Position numbers and translations under genes: made by a program. The notes under the pieces were generated by a model. The model had not been told where the DNA came from. It did no database searches and saw nothing but the letters and a program-made list of their open reading frames with translations. Shown one piece after another: positions 31,860 through 41,168 of a stretch of DNA of 64,000 nt (position 1 is its first letter; every line of letters begins with the position of its first letter). The stretch lies in contig VZQC01005068.1 in NCBI GenBank assembly GCA_009823505.1, forward strand, positions 321,302 to 385,301, written 5' to 3'. Source of the DNA: Rhizomys pruinosus. Its lineage: Eukaryota > Chordata > Mammalia > Rodentia > Spalacidae.

Positions 31860-32266
31860 TGTGCTGGATAGCTTTAGTGTCAACTTGACACACCTGGGTT
31901 GAGGGAACCTCAATGGGGGAATTGGCTCCATTGGATTGGCCTGTGGCCACATCTGTGGAGTATTGTCTTGATGGTAGAGCAGTGTGGGAGGGCCCGGCCT
32001 ACAATGAGTGGTGCCACCCTGGGCAGGTTGTTGTGTACTGTATAAGAGGGCAGGCTGGGCATGAGCCGGGGGAGCAAGCCAGTGAACAGCATTCCTCCAT
32101 GGCCTGTGCTTCAGCTCCTGCCTCCAGGTTCCTGCCCTGAGTTCCTGCCTTGGGCTCCCTGAGTGATGAACTGTGACCCAGGAGATATAAGCTGAGTAAA
32201 CCTTTCTTCCCCAAGTTGGTGTCGGTCAGAATGTTTTGTCACAGCAATGGAAGACAAACTAGAACA
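31860..32266 (+). mobile_element. Solo ORR1 LTR in L1
   Basis: Forward 407-bp LTR. TGTGCTGGATAGCTTTAGTGTCAACTTGACAC start, 'gggagggcccggcctacaatgagtgg', TATA-like 'ctgtataagagggcaggctggg', 'cctgagttcctgccttgg', 'gagtaaacctttcttcc' (poly-A region) and the end '...aactagaaca'. Flanking pentamers are gtcgg (31855-31859) and gtcag (32267-32271), one mismatch. Confidence 0.92.
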
Positions 32267-32980
32267 GTCAGGTAGCAAGTGCTTTTGGCTTTCATAGTTT
32301 GCATTGAGAAATCTTCTGTAATTCTGATAGGTTTCCCCTCATATGTAATTTGTTGTTTTTCTCTGTTTGCTTTCAGGATTTTGTCTTTGTTTTGGGCATC
32401 TAGAGGTTTAACTAGGAAGTTTCTTTTCTGATCTTGTCTATTTGGTGTTTGCTGTGCTTCTTGTATTTGTATAGGTTTGTCTTTTTTCAGTTTGTGAAAT
32501 TTTCTTCTATTATTCTGTTGAAGATTTGATCAATACCATTGTCTTGTGATTCTTCTCCTTCCTCTATCCCTATGATGTGGAGGCTTGGATTTTTCATAGT
32601 GTCCCACATTTCCTGATTGTTCCACTCTTGCATTTTTTTTATTTTTCATATTCTTTTCTTGAACATTCTAGTTCTTCCAGTTTATCTTGCAGTGTTGATA
32701 TTCTATTTTCTGCTTCCTCCAATCTGTTCCTGAGGCTTTCTCCCATTCTTTCCTGTTGATTATGTGAGTATTGGGAGACTCTGTCTATGACGACCATGCA
32801 GGAGGGGTATGGTTTTGCCTGGGTGCTTGAACCCAAGCTTCTGGGGTTGGTTCCCCAAGGGGCTGCCATTCACCTCTCCGTGTGCTGGTCCTTCCCACTC
32901 CACCCCCCCACCCCCCACCCCCATAAGTCCCACTGCTGCTGTGCTGGCTCTATGTTCTATACAGGTGTCATATTTAAATT
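32267..32980 (-). mobile_element. Nested L1, ORF1 region
   Basis: Antisense L1 ending in the ORF1 N-terminal coiled coil. To the right, a C-rich tract (32898-32925) and 'gtcccactgctgctgtgctgg' may belong to the 5'UTR/ORF1 start. The exact 5' end is unclear. Confidence 0.75.
32639..32800 (-). pseudogene. L1 ORF1p coiled-coil remnant
   Basis: Minus-strand codons give RLEEAENRISTLQDKLEELE, the heptad-rich coiled coil characteristic of L1 ORF1p, the RNA-binding trimer. The frame (open at 32639-32869) ends before the RRM domain, where the element is decayed. Confidence 0.85.
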
Positions 32981-33004
32981 TTTTCAAGGTTCTGGAAACA
33001 TGAC

Positions 33005-33190
33005 TTTGCAGTTAAAAGGACTGGCTTCTTTCAGATTCCCAGCACCCACATGATGGCTCACAACCATGCATAACTCCAATTCGAGGAGATTGAGGTCCTC
33101 TTCTGGATTCTGTGAGCTTTTCATGACTTTGATGCACTTATAGACATGCAGGGAAGACATTCATACACATTAAATAATATTTTTCAAATT
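33005..33190 (+). repeat. Old B2-type SINE
   Basis: 'ttcccagcacccacatgatggctcacaaccatgc', 'aactccaattcgaggagattgaggtcctcttctgg' and 'acattcatacacattaaata'. The head is degraded. Confidence 0.7.
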
Positions 33191-33424
33191 AGAAAACATT
33201 TTCAATACAGCTGGTTAAATCTGACAATATTGAATTTGTGGATTTCCAGAGCAGATTATATATTAAAGTTGAGAATTCTTGCCAAGGAAATATATATGAT
33301 AGGACAATTCAGATAATAAACTTTACTGTGGATATTTTATTGAAGGATATTTTACATATACTCATGGTTAACAATCTGAGTTTCTGACAAAAGTAGTTTT
33401 ATATAAGCCATTCATGACTGTTAA
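33191..33424. other. Unannotated interval
   Basis: AT-rich; no recognised feature. Confidence 0.4.
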
Positions 33425-33756
33425 TACTGATTGTGATCTTGACAGGAAATAGAATTACATCACAATAAGCCTTTGAGCATGTCAGTAAAGGAGGTCTTAG
33501 ACTGAGGTCAGAAAAGCCACTCTAAAAAGAAGTGCATGCCTGGGATCCTGGACTTTATAGAAAGAAGAAAGCCAACTGAACATCATTTCTCTCTGCTTCC
33601 TCACTGTCAATTCAGTAAGGCCTCACACACAGGGTCACCAAAACCTACCAGCCATGATACACTGCACCTTCAAACTGTGAGCCTAAATACATCCTCCTTC
33701 CTTAAGTTACTTTTCTCAGGTGTTATTTCAGTAATGAGCAAAGTAACTAATACATC
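33425..33756 (+). mobile_element. MLT1-type MaLR LTR
   Basis: Forward. 'gggatcctggactttatagaaagaagaaagcc', 'catttctctctgcttcctcactgtc', 'ccttcaaactgtgagcctaaatacatcctcc', 'taagttacttttctcaggtgttatttcagtaatgagcaaagtaactaataca' are in MLT1 order. Its 3' end is exactly where the 3.4-kb L1-type insertion begins. Confidence 0.7.
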
Positions 33757-33772
33757 TCTCTTCCAATTTATT
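33757..33772. other. Left TSD of composite insertion
   Basis: tctcttccaatttatt, identical to 37215-37230. The empty site 'tttatt/aactg' resembles the L1 endonuclease preference for T-rich/AA on the primed strand. Confidence 0.88.
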
Positions 33773-33794
33773 TTATTTATTTATTTTTTAATTT

Positions 33795-33943
33795 TTATGT
33801 TTTTATTTTTTTTATTGATGTTTTGTGTATGTCATACATCATTTTCCAAATCAGTTCAGGCATATATCCCCTTCCCTTCCCCCCACCCCACTCCTACCCA
33901 TCCCGGATCATGCATTCTGCCGTAACTTTTCTGCATCTTTCTG

Positions 33944-33960
<17 letters not shown>
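33795..33960 (-). mobile_element. L1 3'UTR tail within composite element
   Basis: 'ttattgatgttttgtgtatgtcatacatcattttcc', an inverted G-rich tract (33875-33899), and 'catgcattctgccgtaac' match the last part of the L1 3'UTRs at 13.8 and 25.4 kb and are nearly identical to 51560-51690. Confidence 0.85.
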
Positions 33961-33979
<19 letters not shown>

Positions 33980-34153
33980 CATTTTTTTAACAATAAGTGA
34001 TAATTTGTGAGTACAAGCATCCTTCATGTAAAACCAATTTGCGAGCAGTTGTGCCCAAACCCACACAGCTCATGGGTCCCACCATCCAGCAGGGGGGACT
34101 TGTATGTTCAATCAAGTTGATCAAATGAGTGTCCAGTCTATATTGTTGTGGTT

Positions 34154-34440
34154 NNNNNNNNNNNNNNNNNNNNNNNNNNNNNNNNNNNNNNNNNNNNNNN
34201 NNNNNNNNNNNNNNNNNNNNNNNNNNNNNNNNNNNNNNNNNNNNNNNNNNNNNNNNNNNNNNNNNNNNNNNNNNNNNNNNNNNNNNNNNNNNNNNNNNNN
34301 NNNNNNNNNNNNNNNNNNNNNNNNNNNNNNNNNNNNNNNNNNNNNNNNNNNNNNNNNNNNNNNNNNNNNNNNNNNNNNNNNNNNNNNNNNNNNNNNNNNN
34401 NNNNNNNNNNNNNNNNNNNNNNNNNNNNNNNNNNNNNNNN
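34154..34440. other. Assembly gap (287 N)
   Basis: The sister copy at 51.5-52.1 kb is continuous across the equivalent point: 'ctatattgttgtagtt' runs straight into 'tcaccattcacccc'. The right flank here begins 'ttcatcatcaccattc'. The gap therefore holds either extra sequence unique to this copy or is over-sized. Confidence 0.95.
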
Positions 34441-34628
34441 TTCATCATCACCATTCACCCCAAATCGCAGCCCTTACATTCTACTGCACCCCATTTTTCC
34501 CAGATTGTTTCCTAGGTTTAGAAAAGGGGCACAGGTGGATGAGAAGCAAAACAGTCTACTTTATCTGAGCTGTTGTCTTGGCTCTAGTCATTCTGGTGTT
34601 TTCTTTCATGCTGGCACTTGTCCAGGCA

Positions 34629-34755
34629 TAACCTTTCAATCCTACCAATGAGCACAGTGCAATTAGATATAGGTATTTAAACAGTATATATATATGCCTT
34701 TCGATCCTACTAAATAAGCACACGGAATTAGATATATATGTATTTAAACATACTA
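34629..34755. repeat. Tandem duplication of about 60 bp in composite body
   Basis: Two adjacent copies of 'cctttc-a/g-atcctac-c/t-aa...agcac...aattagatata...tatttaaaca' (about 34635-34689 and 34698-34750). The sister copy at 52086-52138 has only one. Confidence 0.8.
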
Positions 34756-34895
34756 ATTGTTATGGTAGGTTACTTGTGGTATAGACACAGATGTTTGGAT
34801 GGTATGTTAATCCATGAATTACATTTTTTCTAAGTATGACAGGGTCTTCGTGTGGTTTATAACATCTTCTACATTAGAGGATGTAAGTTGTGGCA

Positions 34896-35126
34896 TCAGC
34901 CCGTGGGTTTTCCTCCAAGGACAGAGCTAATACAATTAAATTGGGTATACAGACATATGGCTGCCCTGCTGCACAGATATTTCCAGGCAGATGAGTGTGT
35001 AGCTTGGTGCTGACTGGAGGGATTTTTGCTTGACTCAAGGAGACCTATATTTGCTTTAATTTGGTTGTATGGCCTTTTGGTAACACACTCTCTGGCATTC
35101 CAGAGAACCATCCGTATGCTGTGCAA
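34896..35126 (-). other. Open frame in composite body, unidentified
   Basis: 76-codon minus frame (MHSIRMVLWNARECVTK start) in the non-L1 body. Together with a second 62-codon frame at 35668-35856 it hints that the body derives from a formerly coding or retroviral transcript. I could not match either to a family. A retroviral Env-like Cys/Pro-Tyr pattern was considered but is too weak. Confidence 0.3.
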
Positions 35127-36004
35127 GTGTGGTCTCCATACATCTTTCCCATGTTTTATATCAGGTCTTCAACAGCAGGGCCTTATCGCCTCTCTTCCTG
35201 CAGATTTCCCCAGTTTGGAGACAAGGAGCCTTTACCTTTGTGGGGGTTTGGATCCCCTGTGCAACATCTCCTTGGTAGAATAATCCATGTTTTTGGTCAG
35301 AGCTCCTGTTTAATATATTTTGCTTAAGTGCGTAGCTAAGAAGACTTTAGCATTATATTTGGTTCTGAAATAGAGAAATAATTCTTTCACAGTTTCTATG
35401 TCTATTACAATTAAAGAAGGCAGTTTTACCATTTTACAAGAGAATACCCTATAACAGCTGGCTCCAATCTACAGCTGGAGAACGACCTCATCATCATAAA
35501 TTTTTTTCCTATTCTATGGAGGGGAGTTAAGAAGTCTCTTGTATTAAAAACCTTTGCAGCACCTAGAAAGATAAGCTTCGTTAGGACTCATTAGAAAAAA
35601 AAGGTTGTTCTGTAGTAGGATCCAGAGAGGGCCTGATGTCTGCAACAATCTGAGGCATTTCTTCCCTTCAATGCCCAGAGGAGTCAATCCTTCTGCTGGC
35701 ACTTTCTGTTACAATCCTACTCACATGAAAAGCTGTATTTTCTTTCTCAGCCATTAAGTTGGTGATACTCTGGCCTGTTGGAACATACAAATCCTTTCCC
35801 ATAGTTGGTTTTAAGATTTGGATTGCAAAGGTTTTTTGACAAAAAAAGTTTTTCATATCATCTATATCCCATCCCCCTTTTTTATTTTAGGTTTTATATT
35901 TTGGACCCATGAGTCTCAAAAAAGCAGTTGTATATATATATACCTATAGGGTGGAAATCAAGGCATAGATTTCATCAAGTTCACCCATGCTGTTTTGGGT
36001 TACT

Positions 36005-37214
36005 GTATTTGATTAACTTGGGAAACAAACACCAGGATAAACCCCTACACCATACAAGAACACAGTGGAGACTAAACACACTCTCTGAATAATGAATGGG
36101 TCAAGGAAGAAATAAAGAAATAAAAAAAACATTCCTGGAACGAATGAAAATGAATAATCAATGCAGCAAAAACCTATAGGACACTTAAAAGCAGTCCTAA
36201 GAGGAAGTTATAGTCTAAGTGCCTACATTAAAAAAACCAGAAAGAGTCACAAGTGAATATCTAACACCTGCACTAAAATACTTGAGAGAACAACAAAAAT
36301 GAACCCTAAAGCGAACAGACAAAAGAAATTAACAAAAAATCAGAGCAGAAATCAATGAAATCGAAACAAGAAAAACCATGCAAAAAATCAATGAGATCCA
36401 AATGTTGGTTCTTTGAGGAATAAACAAGATAGACAGCCTCTAGCCCAGTTAACCAAAGAAAGAAGGAACAACTCCAAATCAAATAATTATGAAAGGGGAA
36501 AATACCACAAGATAATGAAAAGATCCAGACAATCATACGGAATTACTTTAAAAAACCTATACTCTACTAATAGTTTGAAAACCTAGAAGAAAGGATGAAT
36601 AATCTGAATTCTTGGGAATCACCAAGGCTCAACCAGAAGAGATCAACACTTAAACAGATCCAATAATATGTGAAGAAATGAAGATGTAATAAGCAACCTC
36701 CCAACAAAAAATGCCCAGGCCCAGATGGTTTCATCAGAATTCTATAAAATATTTCAAAAAGACTACAACCATTAATAGTCAAGTTGTTTAGAAGAACAAA
36801 CGGAGGGAGTTCTCCCAGATTCCCATGAAGCAGCATCAACTCTATTACCAAAATAGGTCAAAGATGCAACTAAAAGGAGAACTATAGACCCACACTCCTT
36901 TTCAACATAGTGCTTGAATCCCTTGCTAGGGCAATAAGGCAAGAAAAGGAAATTAAAGGAGTTCTAATAGGAAAAGAGGAAGTCAAGCTATCCCTTTTTG
37001 CTGATGATATGATTGTCTACTTAAGGGATGCTAAGAACTCCACCAGGAAACTCCTAGAAATGATTAGGAGCTTCAGTAAGGTGGCAGGATACAAAATAAA
37101 CCTAGAAAAATCAGTAGCCTTTCTCTACACCAACAGTAGGCAGCTGAAGAAGGAATACAAGGAGAACTTCCTACTCACAATAGCCTCAAAAACAATAAAA
37201 TACCTAGGAACAAA
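36005..37214 (+). pseudogene. L1 ORF2 fragment (linker and RT), inverted part
   Basis: Forward ORF2 codons: 'gaatgatgaatgggtcaagg'-like start, 'aaaaacctataggacac', 'aaatgttggttctttgagg', 'gcccaggcccagatggtttcatcag' (PGPDGF block). After an internal deletion near 36850 comes an open frame (36910-37236) with [12 protein letters not shown], the catalytic F/Y-A-D-D motif of the reverse transcriptase palm, and [12 protein letters not shown] and TIKYLGTNL. It stops at the TSD. Multiple stops upstream, so inactive. Confidence 0.9.
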
Positions 37215-37230
37215 TCTCTTCCAATTTATT

Positions 37231-37789
37231 AACTGAACTCACTGGCATACATTGATGGGCACATGAGGCTTGGAAATGCAAAGGCACAAAATGTCACTCC
37301 CTGCCCAGGAGAAGAAATTCCTCTTTTAAGGGATAAAAATATGCAGAGAAGTCTCTAAATATGGTAAAGAGGCCAGAGTATTTTAGCCTATAATTGAAAA
37401 TTATTGTCTTGGTCAAAATAATCGAACATCTGGGAATTGAATATATGTTACTTCACACCTCTTGAAAACTGCATTTCTGAGTTGTGTGAAGAGAATTTCC
37501 CTGTTCTGATCAGACTGGAAATGCTTGCAAGAGGCCAATGTATCCATGCAAACACAACCAGAGCATCCAGATTACATTCAAAATGAAAGCTGAGATGTTG
37601 GAGGCAGCCAGGACTCAGGCGAAAGGAGATAGCAGCTAAATGGGCTTCAGATACTCTCTTTCTGGGGACCTTCATTCTATCTTAGCATGATACAAGAGGC
37701 GAGAAAATGGTCTGAAAGCATCTTTTATACTATAAAACATCAACATTTGAAACAAGTCACAGAGATGGGGAGTGAATGCTGGAATTTGT
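37231..37789. other. Unannotated interval
   Basis: Begins with the pre-insertion host sequence after the TSD. No repeat or gene recognised. Confidence 0.4.
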
Positions 37790-37982
37790 TGCTCTTTAGA
37801 TTTATTTTCATTATTTTAAGAAGTTTGTCTTCTTATGAATCTGTACATGTGCATGCAGGTGTCAGATGCTGGAAGTATTAGATCACTATAGATCTGGAGT
37901 TGCACGCAGTTGTGAGCTACTCCACATGGGTGCTGGGAACCTTAGCACTATGTACTCATAATTGCAGAGCCATCTCTCCAGC
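37790..37982 (-). repeat. Old B2/B3-type SINE
   Basis: Reverse: 'tacatgtgcatgcaggtgtcag', 'tctggagttgcacgcagttgtgagctactccacatgggtgctggg', head 'gcagagccatctctccagc'. Confidence 0.75.
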
Positions 37983-38400
37983 TGTAAATATTGGGTTTTA
38001 AAGTTGTTGCTGTTGGAAGGACAGAAGTATCAAGGGGGGTAGGAGGTGTCAGAGACAAGAAACAGCCATAAGTTTTTCCCTCAAGTCATTTGCTTGTAGT
38101 TTTTTACAGAGCAAGAGGATATGAAGCTAAGAAGAAAATGTCTGAGTATTACAACAAAGATACTTACTGTGTCTTAGAACTAGAAAGGCAATGTTAATTA
38201 ATGATGATAATGATGTTAATGATATAATAAACTTGGAAACCAGGCTCCAATAACAGTCTTCTCTGGAGAAATACCTAACATGACAGAACATTTTCACATA
38301 TTATATCATTAAATATTCAACTAGGATTCATTATTAAAAAATAACAAAGTGAGCCCTGTGGAATGCTTGACCTTCAAGTCAACACCCTAGGCCTCTCCAA
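37983..38400. other. Unannotated interval
   Basis: No feature recognised. It includes a TTAATGATGATAA-rich patch near 38195-38230. Confidence 0.4.
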
Positions 38401-38429
38401 GAGGCACATGGCCAGTTAATCTCACTTCT

Positions 38430-39164
38430 ACTTCTACTGTGACCCTGTGGCTCCCATGACTCCTGACCACAAGGTAGGCATCCCCAGAGTCAGTCCACAA
38501 GAGTACCAGGGACTAGGTCCACAGGGTTCTTATAATCACCACCCAGTAAATGCTGCTCACAACCAGTGTGACCCTAGCTCTCAATACCCAAAGACCACAG
38601 TGAGCCTTATACAGGATTTTGAACATGGGCAGTGAGAATCTAACTCCATAGGTTTGCTTCTGGGTTCAGAAGTGTACCTACCCCAAGCGTACTGGCAATC
38701 TATCTGATTCCCATCAACAGAGAGTTAACTCCAGACTAAAACCTAACCACCACCCAGCCGGTACACACTTGACAAGTGGAGGTGACAGCAAAGAAATACT
38801 CAAACACCAAATCAAAAATGGTGAGAACAGGTGTTAATACCAAGATACCAACAACAATCTAACTTCAAATACTGTCAGAAAAATGCAAACACCATGAATA
38901 ATCAAGACAATACATCTCCTCTAGAATTTACTATACCTATCACAAGTTTAATGAAATATAGAATATAATACAAAATATCAAAATAAAATTTAATAAAGAA
39001 ACAGAATTTCTGAAGTTAAGGCAAACCGAAATAAAACTTGAAATGAGAAAGGCAGTAAAATTAACTCAGTGGAAAGCCTTAACAATAGAATAGATCAAGT
39101 GGAAGAAAGACTATCAAGACTTGAAGACAAGCTTTGGTAGAGGAATGGGATCACTTACTCGAAG

Positions 39165-39166
<2 letters not shown>
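38430..39166 (+). mobile_element. L1 5' part and ORF1 N-terminus, forward
   Basis: The 38430-38800 part looks like an L1 5'UTR/leader. 38810-39150 ('catgaataatcaagacaatacatctcc', 'gtggaaagccttaacaatagaatagatcaagtggaagaaagactatcaagacttgaagacaag') is the ORF1 coiled-coil region with stops. Confidence 0.7.

Positions 39167-39201
<35 letters not shown>
39167..39201. repeat. (GT)n microsatellite
   Basis: About 17 GT units within the L1 ORF1 region. Confidence 0.93.
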
Positions 39202-39225
39202 AAAGAAAACAAACCAACAAAAATC

Positions 39226-39416
39226 AGGCAGGCTGGAGCAAGTAAGAGCAGCAGCTACTGTTCCAGATGACCCGGATTTGATTCCCAGCACCCACATAGT
39301 AGCTAACAACAATCTGTAACTTCAGTGCCAGGGGATCCAATGACCTCTTCTGACCTCAGTGGGCACAGGTGCATTTACACACATACAGACAATATACTCA
39401 TACACATAAAATAAAA
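39226..39416 (+). repeat. B2-type SINE in L1
   Basis: 'caggctggagcaagtaagagcagcagctactgttccag', 'tttgattcccagcacccacatag', 'ctgacctcagtgggcacagg', 'actcatacacataaaat'. Interrupts the ORF1 remnant. Confidence 0.8.
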
Positions 39417-39580
39417 TCTGAAAAGGAATGTGCAAGAATTTGGGGACTATATGAAAAGACTATGCCTGCAAATCAAGGGATCAGAAGAAGAAACCCAGGC
39501 AGGGAAAATATTTTCAACAAAAATAATACAAATTATTTCACTAAATCCAAAGAAAGAGATGCCTACAGACATAGCACCAG

Positions 39581-39633
<53 letters not shown>

Positions 39634-39820
39634 AACAACAACAACAACAACAAAAAAAACTTCTCACATCAAGGGAAAAATTTAAAAAGGAAAAAGAAAT
39701 CCTTAGAATTAAAGGAAACACAAGATATCAAAATCTGTGGAACACAGGGAAGGAAGTCCTTAAGCTGAAAGTTTATAGTACTAAGTGCTCACATCATAAA
39801 ATTAGACATCTCATTTTAAT
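39417..39820 (+). pseudogene. L1 ORF1 RRM-region and ORF2 linker remnant
   Basis: Frame at 39430 gives FGDYMKRLCLQIKGSEEE and NPKKEMPTDIAPE, corresponding to the ORF1p RRM start and its 'KKEMP' block. A poly-A/(CAA)n tract follows. After the tract the codons switch to ORF2 linker ('gatatcaaaatctgtggaac', 'taagtgctcacatcataaa'), so the ORF1 end and ORF2 endonuclease are deleted. Confidence 0.75.
39582..39659. repeat. Poly-A and (CAA)n tract
   Basis: About 50 A residues followed by about seven CAA units, precisely at the ORF1/ORF2 deletion junction. Confidence 0.95.
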
Positions 39821-40037
39821 TTTTTAATTTAACTTATTTTTTGTATGTGTATGAATGTACTGTCTGTATGTAGGTTTGTGCACCCATGTAGTACAATGCT
39901 GAGGAGGTCAGAAGAGGATTACCCTGGAACTGAAGTTAAAGATGGTTCTCAGCTGCCATGTGGGTGCTGGGGATCGAACCAGGGTCCTCTGCAAGAGCGG
40001 TCAGCGCTCTTAACCACTAAGCCATCTCTCCAGCCCC
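39821..40037 (-). repeat. B2 SINE in L1
   Basis: Reverse B2 with 'gggatcgaaccagggtcc' and 'gccatctctccagcccc'. Exact 18-bp TSD tagacatctcattttaat (39803-39820 and 40038-40055). No 17-bp duplication. Confidence 0.96.
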
Positions 40038-40720
40038 TAGACATCTCATTTTAATACCTTAATCACGCCCCTGAAGACCTTGGACAATCAAGCACAAACA
40101 TCATCCAAAAAGGTAGATGGAAGAGATAAGGTCAGAGCTGAAATTAATGAAATAAAAACAAACAATTAAATGAAGCATTGATTCTCTGAAAAGTCTGACA
40201 AAACTGACAAAACGTTAGCCAGTTTAACCAAAAAAAGAGAGGATCCACATTAATAAACTCAGAGGTAAAAAGACAGACATTGTGACAGAAGTTAAGGAAT
40301 TTCAAAGGACTGTAAGGACACATTTAAACATCTATATTCCACTAAAGTGTAAAATCTAAATGAAATGGATACATTTCTAGATATATATGATCTACAAAGT
40401 TAAATAAAATAAATAACAAACAGACCTATATCAAACAGTAATATATAAATAGTAGTTTTCAAAGCTCCCAGTTGTGGGGTTGCTATTCTCAAGGTCTCTG
40501 AGTCAAGAAGACAGCATCTTCAACAAATAAATGGTAAAACAGGATAATTACTTGAAGGAGAACAAAGTTAGATCTATAATCTATCACTTTGGACAATTCA
40601 AGTAAATTCAGAGACCTCAAAATAAGCCCTGATACCCCAAATCTAATAGAGAAAATGATTGGGACTACACTTGAACTAACAGGACAGGGAAGGACCCAAT
40701 AGAACAAGAATCATGCTGAA
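40038..40720 (+). mobile_element. L1 ORF2 remnant, forward
   Basis: 'gcagagctgaaattaatgaaataaa', 'acatctatattccactaaagtgtaaaatctaaatgaaatgg', 'atgatctacaaagttaaat'; then 40560-40680 'gatctataatctatcactttgg...caagtaaattcagagacctcaaaataagccctgatacccc', the ORF2 C-terminal third. A large middle part is missing. Confidence 0.8.
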
Positions 40721-41019
40721 GACATGATATACTTCAGACACAGGACTTGGAGCAATGGAGTTATAACCGAAGCCTCCCCCACCAAAGACGTGTGCCCATA
40801 GTATCAGAAGATGCTATGCAAGCTGTCGCTAGAGAATTCCTATCCAGTTGCAATGATTCTACCTAGTTACAACACCTAAAAATTGTAGTAATGACCAACC
40901 CTACAAATTATCTTTCTTGGTGAAATTTTACCTTGGAGGTAATGAACAACTAGCTATCTAGTTGCATTAAATACAGTTCACTGATAGGAAATTCATGCAT
41001 GGTACTGAAAACATCCATG
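40721..41019. other. Possible decayed L1 3'UTR
   Basis: Follows the ORF2 remnant in order ('tggagttataaccgaagcctcccccacc') but has no block I can confirm. Confidence 0.35.
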
Positions 41020-41168
41020 CTGTTCAGTGTCCACAGAGGGCAGCGGGTGTCAGATCCCCCAGAACTGGAGTTACAGACAGTTGTCAGCTGCCATGTGGGG
41101 GCTAGGATTCAATTGGGTCTTCATCGAGAATAGCCAGTACTCTTAACCACTGATCCATCTCTCCAGCC
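41020..41168 (-). repeat. B2 SINE, truncated
   Basis: Reverse: 'gtgtccacagagggcagcgggtgtcag', 'actggagttacagacagttgtcagctgccatgtgg', 'ctgatccatctctccagcccc'. Its 3' tail is missing. Confidence 0.88.

Larger units (their letters stand above)
33773..37214 (-). mobile_element. Composite L1-type insertion with inverted 5' end
   Basis: A 3442-base insertion between 16-bp TSDs. From its 3' end (left) it has a T-rich tail, about 165 bases of inverted L1 3'UTR tail (33795-33960), an A-rich junction and a body of roughly 2.0-2.2 kb without recognisable L1 codons (33961 to about 36000, including an N gap). At the right is an L1 ORF2 fragment in the opposite (plus) orientation (about 36005-37214), as expected from twin priming. 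The right part lacks its own tail or TSD, which favours one event. Tail and body recur at 51540-52140. Confidence 0.75.

Noticed and set aside
34896..35126. Possible retroviral Env-like pattern in the composite body
   Set aside because: Only a loose spacing of Cys and Pro-Tyr residues was seen. No fusion peptide, immunosuppressive-domain or CX6CC motif follows, so I do not call it Env.
36910..37236. Functional reverse transcriptase gene
   Set aside because: The FADD motif is real, but the frame is a 108-codon fragment of a deleted, inverted L1 ORF2 with upstream stops.
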